Source: Cytophagales bacterium (lineage in GTDB: Bacteria > Bacteroidota > Bacteroidia > Cytophagales > Bernardetiaceae). From it: DNA of 64,000 nt. This document shows positions 54,452 through 63,988 of this stretch, in pieces (position 1 is the first letter of the stretch; each line of letters begins with the position of its first letter). Location of the stretch: positions 29,133 to 93,132 of the forward strand of contig RDZD01000017.1 in assembly GCA_004293815.1 (NCBI GenBank), read 5' to 3'. Position numbers and translations under genes: made by a program. Under the pieces are notes generated by a model. The model was not told the DNA's origin, did no database searches, and saw only the letters and a list, made by a program, of their open reading frames with translations.

Positions 54452-54459
54452 TAAATTTG
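54452..54459 (+). promoter_or_regulatory. Putative -7 box for tamB
   Basis: TAAATTTG matches TAnnTTTG. A second candidate, TAATTTTTG, lies at 54441-54449. Neither has a -33 TTTG at 19 nt. A start near 54466 would give an 18-nt leader to the TTG at 54484. Confidence 0.45.
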
Positions 54460-54483
54460 AAGACTTGAATTTCACTTTAAATT

Positions 54484-57400
54484 TTGGAAAAGCCAAGTTC
54501 AAATATAGTCAAAACAAACGATACACCTAGCACTGCGCCGCGTTCACAAATTCAAAAAATTTGGCAGTTTGTCCTCAATCTGCTGCATTTTAAGTTTGTG
54601 ATGGTTCTTCGTGTGCTCATCGTATGCTGCTGCTTGGCCTTTTTGCTGCTTAACAATAAAGTTCAAACCTATTTGGGTAAACGCGCTACCAATTACTTGA
54701 ACGAACGTGCCGATTTTACCTATCACATTGGTTATCTAGGTTTTGATTTAGACGGCGACCTACAGCTTGGCGACGTGCTGGTGCTGGATCGTAAAGGGCG
54801 AACCCTTGTTACGGCCAAATCTTTGAATGCTGATATTGATCTTTTTAAGTTACTCACTGGAAAATTTAAGCTTACTAAAATCATTTTGGGAGACGGCGGC
54901 CTCAATATGGTCGTAGAAGAAGACAGTAAATTATTTAATATCCAAGAACTTACAGCCGATATTTATAAAGCACTCAACTACAAACCGCCAAAAAGCACTA
55001 AGCGTTTTTATTTTTCCATTCCCCAAATAGAACTTCAAAACGCTTATTACAGCTACCACGACCCTACCAAAGATTCTTTGACGGCAGGAATGTTCGACTA
55101 TTCTCATTTTAGATTAGACAGCCTCTACGGTAAAGTTTTCAATTTAGAGCTAATGACTGATACTGTGCAGTTTTACATGGATCAGGTAAAAACTTTTGAT
55201 GCAAAGAGTTCTGTGAGAATCAACTATTTAAAAGGCTTTTTTAGATATTGCAATAAAAGCATGGCCTTGGGTCATTTCTTGTTGAAAACACCTAAAAGTG
55301 TAGTACGTGATTCGGTGCTACTAAGCTACGAAAGTCCTAAAAGCTTTGCAAACTTCAATCAGAAGGTTAAAATACAGTCTTTTTTAGACTCTTCAGTGAT
55401 TCAAACAGAGGAGCTGCTTTGCTTTTCGCCTAGCCTAAAAGCCTACGATGAACGCATTCTTATTTCGGCTCACGTGGAGGGTACAGTGAACAAACTGAAT
55501 ATTTCAAAGGCCAAAATCAAGCTCAAAGACACCGAGCTAGCCGTTCGCGAACTTCGCCTCGAGGGCTTACCTGACGTAAAAAATACCAATATCAATTTGA
55601 ACGTAGAAAATGCGGCTTTGAGCTTTGAAGATCTTAAAACCTATCTGCCACCCACCGCCCTGCCTTACTTGAACAGACTTGGACAGGTTGTATTCAACGG
55701 CGAGTTTGGCGGCAAAGTCAATAATTTTAAAGCCAAAGGCAACTTCAATACAGCCTTGGGCATGTTACAAGCCGATGGCGAACTAGATACAGAAAAACAA
55801 ATTTATGATGGGTTCGTTTCGGCACTCAACTTTGATTTGGCCCGATTACTAGACATCAAAACTCTAGGCAAGGCCACTTGGAATGGACACATTGAGGGCA
55901 CTGGTTTTGATGTTAATACAGCCGCACTCAACCTAGATGTAGCTATCACACAGGCACAGGTCATGGGTTACAATTATCAGAATGGCATTGTCAAGGGCGA
56001 TTTCAAAAATAAACAGTTTATGGGTCTGCTTGAACTCCATGACCCCAATATCAACTTTGTGGCGGATGTAGACGCTGACCTAAAAGATACTTTTTTTATT
56101 GCCAATGCGGACATAGCCCATCTAGATCTCAAGGGTTTGGGCTTTATCGAGGACGAATTGACAATCAAAACTAAGCTCAAAACGCAATTTTCTGGTGTCA
56201 ATCCAGATCATCTCAAAGGCTTTGCGCAACTCGAGAATAGCAGCTTAAAAGTCATGGGCAAAGAGTTTGATTTCAAAGATATTACGCTTTCGGCCAAGCA
56301 AGATAATTTTTTACGCACCCTTCTGCTCCAAACCGACTATTTTGATGCGGGCATGACTGGCTCTTTTACAACCAACGCCCTTTTGGCAGACGCGCTGGAT
56401 ATGTGGCGTGAGCTGGATTTACATCTCAACTATGATTCCTTGAGAACAAAACGCTTTTTTAATGATTCCACACGCATGGCCTATCAAGCAGATAGCACTT
56501 ATCAGCTGAGCTATTTTGTGAACTTAAAAAATATTGATCCGCTTCTAAACAGTTATTTGCCTTACAGTCACATAGACCCTAACGCGCGCATTGTGGGCGA
56601 GTGGCAACGCAAAACGAACCTCTCTTTTAGCTTAAACTGCAACATAGACACCGTCAATATTTCAGATGAATACGTGTTTATGGAGAATAGTATGAATTTT
56701 GTGGTTAACAGAGAAAAAAGCCGCAGCCCGAGCACGTCTATTTTGCGTTTTTTTAGCGGTCAGCAAGAATTTGGCACATCTCTACAAACCCAACTGCTCA
56801 AACTAAACTTTGATTGGAGCACACCCCAAGTCAATTTTAACACCTACATCAAACACGCCAAATCAGATGATTATTTTTCTATGGGTGGCGTTTATGCGTT
56901 CATGCAGGACTCTGCTAGCTTACGCGTCATAAAACCAGCTTTAAGGATTATTGGCGACAACTGGAAAAGCGAACAGAGTGTTTTGGTGGGCATAAAAGGC
57001 AAGGATATTCACATAGAAAAGCCCATTCAGTTTAACAGTCGCAAACAGGCCATCACCCTAAAGGGGCATATTTCTAGCGATAATCAAAAAAAGCTAGACG
57101 TAGACATCAACAGCCTGAATATGAAGTTTTTGAGTCTTTTTATGGGTAGAGAAGTGCGTGGTACTACGAATGCACAGATGACGCTCACCGACATGTACAA
57201 CACGCTAAAAATGGACGGTCAGCTCAAAATGGATCATTTTGAAATAGACAGCAGCCAAATAGGAGACATTACAGCCTTTGTAGATTGGAACAATGCCCGT
57301 CAGGAACTGCAACTCAACGCAAACCTGCTTCGCGACAAAATTTCAGTGCTTAAAACAATTGGTTCTATCAAACCTCAGGGCGACAACAATTTTAACCTAT

Positions 57401-59082
57401 CGGTGATGTTTGACAGCACCAAAATGGAAATACTGCAAGCCTTTACCAAAGGTATCGTTTCGGAAATGCAAGGTCTAATTGTAGGCAAAGTAAATATCAA
57501 CGGGCCTTTTGCACAGCCTGTTATTAAGGGACAAGCTTTTATTCACAAAGGCGGTTTTAAGGTGGATTATCTCAACACCAAATACTTTTTTGAAGACAAA
57601 GTTTTATTCCGAGAAGGTTTTATTGGAGTCAAACGCATTCATCTTTTTGATGAAAAAGGCCAAATGGGCTATCTAGATGGCGGTGCTTACTATGATGACG
57701 GTTTTGAGCACTTACTTCTGGACGTAAAAGGCGAGATGTCTAAAATGAAAGTTCTGGGCACAAATCGCGAGAGTCAACAACCGTTTTACGGCGATGCTTA
57801 TGCAACTGGCAACTTTAGAGTAAGCGGCTCACTTCAAGATATTCTTATTGAGGTTCGCGCGCGGAGCGAGTATGGTACACACGTTGTTTTGCCCCTTGAC
57901 ACCTACGAAAGTGTTGAACAAAAAGCCTTTATAGAATATCTGCCGCCGCCCGACACGCTCAAGGAAGTTAAAATAGCCGATACCAGAGTACTCAAAGAGA
58001 AAGAAAATACGAAACTCCGTATGAAGTTTGACTTAGAGGTTACACCTGACGCTTTTGCCGAAATCATTTTTGACCAAAAAGCTGGCGACATCATACGTGG
58101 CAATGGTGATGGTAAATTGAATATGGAAATAGACACTAAAGGCAATTTTACGATGTTTGGCGATGTCAAAATTCTAAAAGGGGCTTACAACTTTACTTTT
58201 TTGAACGTCATCGACAAAGAATTTGGTGTGATGCCAGGCAGTCATATCACTTGGAACGGTGACCCTTTTGGTGCAATTTTAGACATTCAAGCCACTTATA
58301 CACAGGCAGCCTCGCTTATGCCCATCATTACCAACGCCGACAGCAGCATCATGCGTATTCCTGCCATACGCCGTCGCTATCCTATTCGTGTAGATATGTT
58401 TCTAAAAGGTGATCTCCTCAAGCCAGATATTGGTTTTGGTATTGATGTACTTGAATATCCTAGCGTAGTAAACGACCCTGCATCGGGCGCAACAGTATCT
58501 TTAGAATCTTATGTTAGTTCTTTTGAAAACAGGCTCAACAACGACATCCAAGAGCTTAATAGACAGGTTTTTAGCTTGATTGCTCTAAAAAAACTAGCTT
58601 CTCAAAATACCTTTCAGGGTATCAATGCAGGTGGGAGCGTGAGTGAGCTACTCACCAACCAGCTCAGCAACTGGATGTCACAGGTGGACGAAAACTTAGA
58701 ATTTGATTTAGATCTCAACGGTCTTAATGCCGATGCCATACGTGCCATACAACTGCGCTTGTCCTACTCCTTCATGCAGGGGCGTATGCGCATCACGCGG
58801 GAAGGCACTTTCACAGACCCTCAAAACAACGTCAATGCCTCGAGTGTGCTTGGCGACTGGACTCTGGAATATCTGGTAACACCAAGCGGCAGGCTGAGGG
58901 TAAAGGCTTTTCATAAAAATAACATCTCTAACTTCAATGCTGCTTTGCGGGGCAACACCTCAGCTGGAGCAAGTATTCTTTACTCTATCAATTTTGAGCA
59001 CGTCAGAGAGCTTTTCAGAATAAAAAAACGCCGCAAGAAAACCGCTGTGGTTATAGATAACGAAATTGTAGTGCCTAACTAA
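54484..59082 (+). CDS. tamB: TamB-family translocation/assembly module protein
   Basis: 1532 residues (TTG start at 54484; ATG at 54601, residue 40, is the alternative and would still precede the membrane helix). One N-terminal membrane helix (about 38-58, FVMVLRVLIVCCCLAFLLL). The rest is a long, repetitive beta-structure of the AsmA/TamB type with 'D.D..L.L.....' strands. The C-terminal DUF490 domain includes KPDIGFGIDVLEYPS and LEFDLDLNGLNADAIRAIQLRLSYSF. TamB spans the periplasm, is anchored in the inner membrane and works with the BamA-like TamA, and proteins of this group may carry lipids to the outer membrane. No tamA or other partner gene is nearby. The stop is 9 nt from the DUF2480 stop on the other strand. 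Confidence 0.93.
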   Translation: MEKPSSNIVKTNDTPSTAPRSQIQKIWQFVLNLLHFKFVMVLRVLIVCCCLAFLLLNNKVQTYLGKRATNYLNERADFTYHIGYLGFDLDGDLQLGDVLVLDRKGRTLVTAKSLNADIDLFKLLTGKFKLTKIILGDGGLNMVVEEDSKLFNIQELTADIYKALNYKPPKSTKRFYFSIPQIELQNAYYSYHDPTKDSLTAGMFDYSHFRLDSLYGKVFNLELMTDTVQFYMDQVKTFDAKSSVRINYLKGFFRYCNKSMALGHFLLKTPKSVVRDSVLLSYESPKSFANFNQKVKIQSFLDSSVIQTEELLCFSPSLKAYDERILISAHVEGTVNKLNISKAKIKLKDTELAVRELRLEGLPDVKNTNINLNVENAALSFEDLKTYLPPTALPYLNRLGQVVFNGEFGGKVNNFKAKGNFNTALGMLQADGELDTEKQIYDGFVSALNFDLARLLDIKTLGKATWNGHIEGTGFDVNTAALNLDVAITQAQVMGYNYQNGIVKGDFKNKQFMGLLELHDPNINFVADVDADLKDTFFIANADIAHLDLKGLGFIEDELTIKTKLKTQFSGVNPDHLKGFAQLENSSLKVMGKEFDFKDITLSAKQDNFLRTLLLQTDYFDAGMTGSFTTNALLADALDMWRELDLHLNYDSLRTKRFFNDSTRMAYQADSTYQLSYFVNLKNIDPLLNSYLPYSHIDPNARIVGEWQRKTNLSFSLNCNIDTVNISDEYVFMENSMNFVVNREKSRSPSTSILRFFSGQQEFGTSLQTQLLKLNFDWSTPQVNFNTYIKHAKSDDYFSMGGVYAFMQDSASLRVIKPALRIIGDNWKSEQSVLVGIKGKDIHIEKPIQFNSRKQAITLKGHISSDNQKKLDVDINSLNMKFLSLFMGREVRGTTNAQMTLTDMYNTLKMDGQLKMDHFEIDSSQIGDITAFVDWNNARQELQLNANLLRDKISVLKTIGSIKPQGDNNFNLSVMFDSTKMEILQAFTKGIVSEMQGLIVGKVNINGPFAQPVIKGQAFIHKGGFKVDYLNTKYFFEDKVLFREGFIGVKRIHLFDEKGQMGYLDGGAYYDDGFEHLLLDVKGEMSKMKVLGTNRESQQPFYGDAYATGNFRVSGSLQDILIEVRARSEYGTHVVLPLDTYESVEQKAFIEYLPPPDTLKEVKIADTRVLKEKENTKLRMKFDLEVTPDAFAEIIFDQKAGDIIRGNGDGKLNMEIDTKGNFTMFGDVKILKGAYNFTFLNVIDKEFGVMPGSHITWNGDPFGAILDIQATYTQAASLMPIITNADSSIMRIPAIRRRYPIRVDMFLKGDLLKPDIGFGIDVLEYPSVVNDPASGATVSLESYVSSFENRLNNDIQELNRQVFSLIALKKLASQNTFQGINAGGSVSELLTNQLSNWMSQVDENLEFDLDLNGLNADAIRAIQLRLSYSFMQGRMRITREGTFTDPQNNVNASSVLGDWTLEYLVTPSGRLRVKAFHKNNISNFNAALRGNTSAGASILYSINFEHVRELFRIKKRRKKTAVVIDNEIVVPN

Positions 59083-59090
59083 ACTCAAAA

Positions 59091-59609
59091 CTATTTTTTA
59101 TACACAGGCACACTGCTGCAAGCCTCCCCAAACATAATCAATTTGGCAATAGGCGCAAGCCTAACACTGACTTCCACATAAGCCCAGTGTGGTACAGGAA
59201 ACTTACTACAGCCTTTAATAACCACTTTTTTATCTCTATAAAACTCCCAATCTATTTTAGAAAGCACTTCTGCATAAAGATGGCTTTCGAGTTCCGCCAA
59301 AGACCCAAAAAATACGCGTTTAGCTACTTTTTGAAGATAACTGGCCGCTATCATAAAAGCCCACATGGGTACAATGGCATCGGTGCTACACACCACAGAA
59401 ACGTAATGGTCTGCATACTGAGACCAATCCAGATTTTTAATAGCCTCTCGGTAGTCTTTTTCACGTAGTACTATGCCCTGAAACAAAAAATCTTTAATGT
59501 CAAAAATAGACCTCGCGCCTAGTGCATAATAATCTTCAATATCAAAAGTAATGATGCCACTGCTTGCAGCACGATTAACAATTTCTTTAGTATTTGATAA
59601 GTTAGCCAT
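59091..59609 (-). CDS. DUF2480-family protein
   Basis: 172 residues, no signal peptide. The sequence VNRAASSGIITFDIEDYYALGARSIFDIKDFLFQGIVLREKDYREAIKNLDWSQYADHYV is typical of DUF2480, a small family found almost only in Bacteroidota, with the block GCSKFPVPHWAYVEV near the C-terminus. Its function is unknown. It lies 47 nt downstream of the CBS-domain gene on the same strand and may share its transcript. Confidence 0.9.
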   Translation of the reverse strand: MANLSNTKEIVNRAASSGIITFDIEDYYALGARSIFDIKDFLFQGIVLREKDYREAIKNLDWSQYADHYVSVVCSTDAIVPMWAFMIAASYLQKVAKRVFFGSLAELESHLYAEVLSKIDWEFYRDKKVVIKGCSKFPVPHWAYVEVSVRLAPIAKLIMFGEACSSVPVYKK

Positions 59610-59655
59610 ATAAAAAGTTGTTTGAACGATTTTTTAGCTATAACTCAACTAAGAA

Positions 59656-60351
59656 CTAAATGTTCAAAAGACGAAATAACAAATCCAACCTATCTTTTTC
59701 GTAGTCGTTGATTTCGGCCTCATCAAACTTGGCCAATATGGTATACTCAAACCTTTCTAAGGTAGCAATAATGCGTGTAAGGTCTGTTTGATCAATCTTG
59801 AGTGTGAGCTTAACTCGCTGACTGTCTTGTGAGTCAGCCTCCAGAAAGCTGCTCAGTATCTTGGCATTATTTTCTTCTATAAGCCGCGCTATGTTGGAAA
59901 GCGAGTAGTCATAATAATCCATACCAACCACTAAAATGCCCCCAGGGTTCTGCGTAGCATACGTTTTGGCCATTCTGGCAAGAGAGTCTTTGACACAGAT
60001 AGTACCCATGAATAGCCCTTGCTCATCTATAACAGCCAACGATTTCAGATCATTCATTTCAGCTGTTTTTACCACATCGTAAAAATGGGTGTTATGCTTC
60101 ACAAAAATATTATCCGCTTCCAATTCTAGCTCGCCAAGCTGCATGTTAGAGTCGCTCAATTCATAAAGCATCTCTTCTTGTACCACACCCAAATATTTGC
60201 GTTTGTCCACCACTGGCAGCTCACTTACGCGAAAGCTTTCCATCCACGACAAAGCTTTTTTGACGGTGTCGGTAGGTTTTAATGGCGGTAAATCTTTGTT
60301 AATGAGGTCAGATGCCAGCATCTGGTCTTGAGAATCTACTGTGTTTGTCAT
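59656..60351 (-). CDS. CBS-domain protein
   Basis: 231 residues. Two CBS motifs: LKPTDTVKKALSWMESFRVSELPVVDKRKYLGVV and then FYDVVKTAEMNDLKSLAVIDEQGLFMGTICVKD. The second half (about 145-231) has an ACT-like pattern: GGILVVGMDYYDYSLSNIARLIEENNAKIL, then LTLKIDQTDLTRIIATLERF. CBS pairs bind adenine nucleotides and tune attached functions; no other domain is present here. Start ATG 60351 is chosen because the longer frame starts with a TTG and adds 19 non-conserved residues. It probably forms an operon with the neighbouring hydrolase and DUF2480 genes. Confidence 0.9.
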   Translation of the reverse strand: MTNTVDSQDQMLASDLINKDLPPLKPTDTVKKALSWMESFRVSELPVVDKRKYLGVVQEEMLYELSDSNMQLGELELEADNIFVKHNTHFYDVVKTAEMNDLKSLAVIDEQGLFMGTICVKDSLARMAKTYATQNPGGILVVGMDYYDYSLSNIARLIEENNAKILSSFLEADSQDSQRVKLTLKIDQTDLTRIIATLERFEYTILAKFDEAEINDYEKDRLDLLFRLLNI

Positions 60352-60451
60352 CTTTTTGGCGTTCGGTTGTATAAAAACTATTGGCTGTTGATTCGATAAT
60401 TCTTGCAATAAAGCCGCTCAACTAATCAAGTTACTCAAAACGAGTATTTTT

Positions 60452-61207
60452 TTATGAGTTATTCAAGAAATCCTCAAAGTATTTATTAAAAACTTTTGGA
60501 TGTTCCATCATGGGCACATGGCAGCACTTATCTACAAATTTTAACGTACTGTTCGATAAAAGGTTATTAAACTCGTGCGCCACCACAGGCGGGGTAATGG
60601 TGTCATTCAAGCCCCAAACAAGCAAAGTAGGAACTTTGATAACATGAATGTCTTTGGCCATGTTATGCCTCTGAGCCGAGCGCGCAATAGAAATCATGCG
60701 CAAGCAAGAAGAATTGTCATTGGTAACCTCAAACACTTCGTCCACCAACTCTTTGGTGGCAATAGTGGAGTCATAAAACGTATAGGCCACGCGCTCTCTT
60801 ACAAACTCATAGCTGCTGCGTCGCGGATAGCTGTTGCCCATACCATGCTCAAAAAGCCCAGAGCTGCCCGTCAAGACGAGGCGTTTAACCGAATGAGGAT
60901 GACGGAGGGTAAAAATTAATCCTATATGCCCGCCCAAGGAGTTGCCTATCAGGCTAAACTCTTTGAGGTTCTGAAATGCTATAAAAGACTCAATAAAGTC
61001 CGTTAGGCCATTCAAGTCGGCCTGTTTGAGAGGCATCGTGTAAATGGGCATCATAGGAATAAGCACCCTATACTTTGGAGAAAAATGCTCTATGACATCA
61101 GTCCAGTTGCTGAGCGCGCCAAAAAGGCCATGAAGCATGATCAGCACTTCGCCACTGCCTTCATCTATGTATTCAAACTCTCCTTGTTTTTTTACAGTGT
61201 ATTGCAT
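60452..61207 (-). CDS. Alpha/beta hydrolase
   Basis: 251 residues of the alpha/beta fold. The oxyanion strand reads IMLHGLFGALSNW; the nucleophile elbow GNSLGG puts Ser at S90; the acid is D201 in WGLNDTITPP and the base is H229 in KCCHVPMMEHP, so the triad is intact. There is no signal peptide. The substrate class (ester, C-C bond, etc.) cannot be read. It leads a three-gene minus-strand group with the CBS protein (100 nt downstream) and DUF2480, and has a good promoter upstream. Confidence 0.92.
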   Translation of the reverse strand: MQYTVKKQGEFEYIDEGSGEVLIMLHGLFGALSNWTDVIEHFSPKYRVLIPMMPIYTMPLKQADLNGLTDFIESFIAFQNLKEFSLIGNSLGGHIGLIFTLRHPHSVKRLVLTGSSGLFEHGMGNSYPRRSSYEFVRERVAYTFYDSTIATKELVDEVFEVTNDNSSCLRMISIARSAQRHNMAKDIHVIKVPTLLVWGLNDTITPPVVAHEFNNLLSNSTLKFVDKCCHVPMMEHPKVFNKYFEDFLNNS

Positions 61208-61237
61208 AGGGGCCAGTATGTTTTAAAATATAAAACG

Positions 61238-61268
61238 CAAAATTACGTGCTCAAAGATTAAAACGAAA
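61238..61268 (-). promoter_or_regulatory. Promoter for the hydrolase-CBS-DUF2480 group
   Basis: On the minus strand TAATTTTG followed by CG (61245-61238) with TTTC (61268-61265) after 19 nt: 3 of 4 at -33. Leader about 25 nt. The 344-bp gap 61208-61551 showed no clear promoter for hsdM. Confidence 0.6.
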
Positions 61269-61551
61269 TATTATCAGTATAATTTCGCTTATCTAGGCTT
61301 AATTTTTGGCTGAGATAGCGCAGAAAGCTTCAAAAAGTCTTGTTTGAGTAGAAAAATCCTTTGCTATTTCTAAAATTTAAAAGATTTTATCCCCAAAACA
61401 AGACTCACGTTTTATACCAAACTTTAATTCTACCTTAATCATGCGCTATGAATCTACCCCAAAAACAAAAAATTTGAAGACAATTTAAGCCTTGAACAAG
61501 AATAAAAAACATAAATTGCAGCGTGTAAATGATAAAATAATATTACAACCA

Positions 61552-63117
61552 ATGACTGACAATATAGAATTAGAAAAAACCCTTTGGCAAGCAGCCGACA
61601 AATTGCGCAACAATATGGATGCTGCCGAATACAAGCACGTGGTATTAGGTTTGATATTCTTAAAATACATTTCTGATGCTTTTGATACAAAAGCTCCATT
61701 CTTTGTTGATGAAATTGGTGCTGACTGGGAAAACCAAAAGTATGTTGAGGAAATAAAAGACATTTGTAAATCTAGCAATAGTGAAGGTGAATCAACCGCC
61801 TTTTACGTTCCAACACAAGCACGTTGGAAATGGCTACAAGGCAGAGCAAAATTGCCGACCATTGGCAAAGACATTGACGATGCCATGGATGCCATTGAAA
61901 AAGACAACCCAACACTAAAAGGCGTTTTACCAAAAGACTATGCAAGACCAGCCTTGGACAAACAACGATTGGGAGAATTGATTGATTTAATTGGTTCTAT
62001 CACATTAAGCAAAGGCAAAGACGGAAAAGGGAAAGACATTTTAGGTTTTGTGTTTGAATATTTCTTGGGACAGTTTGCAGATGCCGAAGGCAAAAAAGGC
62101 GGTCAATTTTATACTCCACGAAGCATTGTAAAAATATTGGTGGATATGCTTGCCCCCGAACCTGAAAAACGTGTGTACGACGGCGCCTGCGGCAGCGGTG
62201 GAATGTTTGTACAAAGCGAACGCTTTATTGAAATGCACGAACACCGCAAAGGCAAAATTTCTATTTTCGGGCAAGAGAGCAACCCTACAACTTACAAACT
62301 CGCCAAAATGAATTTGGCTATTCGTGGTATTGACGCGAAAATTGAGCTGGGTGATACCTTGATGAACGACAAATTCCCTGAATTGAAAGTGGATTATGTC
62401 ATTGCCAATCCGCCATTCAATGTAAGCGATTACAACATCAACAAAGCCGAAACCCACAAATGGAAATACGGCGTGCCGCCAACAGGAAACGCCAACTACG
62501 CTTGGTTACAATTGTTTATTAGCAAATTAGCACCCTATGGCACGGCAGGCATTGTGTTAGCAAACGGCAGTATGAGTTCTGAAACAGCCACCGAAGGGCA
62601 AATCAGAAAAGAATTAATTGAAAACGACTTGGTGGACTGTATGGTTTCTTTGCCTTCGCAACTGTTTTACAACACACAAATACCAGCGTGTTTGTGGTTT
62701 TTATCTCGCAACAAAGAAGGCAACACCAAATTAAGAAATCGCAACAACGAAATACTTTTTATTGATGCCCGAGAATTAGGCACCATGATAAGCCGTAAAC
62801 AAAAAGAGTTAAGCGAAAAAGATATTACCAAAATCTCGGACACTTACCACAATTGGAGAAGCAAAGCAGATTTTGAAGCCAACTACAAAGACATTGCAGG
62901 GTTTTGTAAATCCGCTAACATTCAAGACATACGCAAAAATAACTACATTCTTACACCGGGCAGATACATTGATTTTAAAGAAGTAGAAGAAGACGGACAA
63001 GCGTTTGAGGAAAAAATGAAAATGCTAACCGCTACGCTTTCAGAGCAAATGCAAAAAGCACAAGCGTTGGACGAAGCCATTAAACTTAACCTTGCTAAAA
63101 TTGGCTATGAAATCTAA
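61552..63117 (+). CDS. hsdM: Type I restriction-modification DNA methyltransferase subunit
   Basis: A 521-residue adenine N6-methyltransferase. The N-terminal HsdM domain opens [38 protein letters not shown]. The SAM motif I is [15 protein letters not shown] (about 208-222) and the catalytic motif is VIANPPFN (283-290). It is the modification subunit of a type I R-M complex that marks host DNA so HsdR does not cut it. The ATG at 61552 is preferred to the TTG at 61492 because [10 protein letters not shown] fits the family N-terminus. Its last 11 nt overlap the next gene. HsdS and HsdR are not inside the window. Confidence 0.96.
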   Translation: MTDNIELEKTLWQAADKLRNNMDAAEYKHVVLGLIFLKYISDAFDTKAPFFVDEIGADWENQKYVEEIKDICKSSNSEGESTAFYVPTQARWKWLQGRAKLPTIGKDIDDAMDAIEKDNPTLKGVLPKDYARPALDKQRLGELIDLIGSITLSKGKDGKGKDILGFVFEYFLGQFADAEGKKGGQFYTPRSIVKILVDMLAPEPEKRVYDGACGSGGMFVQSERFIEMHEHRKGKISIFGQESNPTTYKLAKMNLAIRGIDAKIELGDTLMNDKFPELKVDYVIANPPFNVSDYNINKAETHKWKYGVPPTGNANYAWLQLFISKLAPYGTAGIVLANGSMSSETATEGQIRKELIENDLVDCMVSLPSQLFYNTQIPACLWFLSRNKEGNTKLRNRNNEILFIDARELGTMISRKQKELSEKDITKISDTYHNWRSKADFEANYKDIAGFCKSANIQDIRKNNYILTPGRYIDFKEVEEDGQAFEEKMKMLTATLSEQMQKAQALDEAIKLNLAKIGYEI

Positions 63118-63988
63118 TACCAAAATATCTATACGCTTTTTTAATGACCGAGAGGTACGGGCAATTTGGGACGAAGAAAACGCCAAATGGTGGTTTTCTG
63201 TATTGGATATTGTTGCTGTATTACGAAATCAAGATGACTATACCAAAAACCGTAACTATTGGAAATACCTAAAAGCCAAACTCAAAAAAGAAAATAGTGA
63301 GTTGGTTAGTACCACTACCCAACTGAAATTGTTAGCAAATGATGGCAAACGCTATTTAACAGATATGCTTGATTACGAAGGCATCATAGCCTTAGGCAAA
63401 CAGTTCCCCAGTAAAAATGCTAACCGATTTATAGAATGGTTTACGTATAGCGACAAAACCATAGACGGCAAAAGTAAAACCAAAGCCTACGCCCTTTTTG
63501 AAAGTTCTTTTATTGAAAGCATAGAAGTAGGCACTACAAAGGGCTTACAGCAAATACACGCCTATATTTTTGGTGGATTGTATGACTTTGCAGGGCAAAT
63601 AAGAACTAAAAACATAGCTAAAGGCGGTTTTCAATTTGCAATGGTGCAATTCATTGATAATGCACTCAAACAAATTGACCTAATGCCCGAAAATACTTTT
63701 GAAGAAATAGTAAAAAAATATGTAGAAATGAACGTTGTCCACCCTTTTATGGAAGGAAACGGCAGAAGTACCCGTATTTGGTTGGATTTAATCCTGAAAA
63801 AACAACTCAAATGTTGCATAGATTGGAGCAAAATCAGCAAAACTGCTTATATGAACGCTATGGTAAAAAGTGTAAGCAATAGCACCGAACTATTCAATTT
63901 GCTAAAAGATGCCCTCACAACAGACATCAACAGCCGAGAAATGTATATGAAAGGAATAGATTATTCGTATTACTATGAAGAAAATTAA
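63107..63988 (+). CDS. Bro-N/Fic-domain fusion protein in the type I R-M operon
   Basis: 293 residues. The N-terminal part (about 8-112) reads like a Bro-N/antirepressor domain: [33 protein letters not shown], then [15 protein letters not shown] and [10 protein letters not shown]. The C-terminal part holds a Fic domain with the motif [12 protein letters not shown] (H212 to R223; E for the usual D at the acidic position, still standard). Fic enzymes usually transfer AMP to hydroxyl groups of target proteins. The start (63107) overlaps hsdM by 11 nt and the end overlaps the next reading frame by 14 nt, so it is embedded in the R-M operon. Function in defence or regulation of the R-M genes is an inference. 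Confidence 0.88.
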   Translation: MKSNTKISIRFFNDREVRAIWDEENAKWWFSVLDIVAVLRNQDDYTKNRNYWKYLKAKLKKENSELVSTTTQLKLLANDGKRYLTDMLDYEGIIALGKQFPSKNANRFIEWFTYSDKTIDGKSKTKAYALFESSFIESIEVGTTKGLQQIHAYIFGGLYDFAGQIRTKNIAKGGFQFAMVQFIDNALKQIDLMPENTFEEIVKKYVEMNVVHPFMEGNGRSTRIWLDLILKKQLKCCIDWSKISKTAYMNAMVKSVSNSTELFNLLKDALTTDINSREMYMKGIDYSYYYEEN

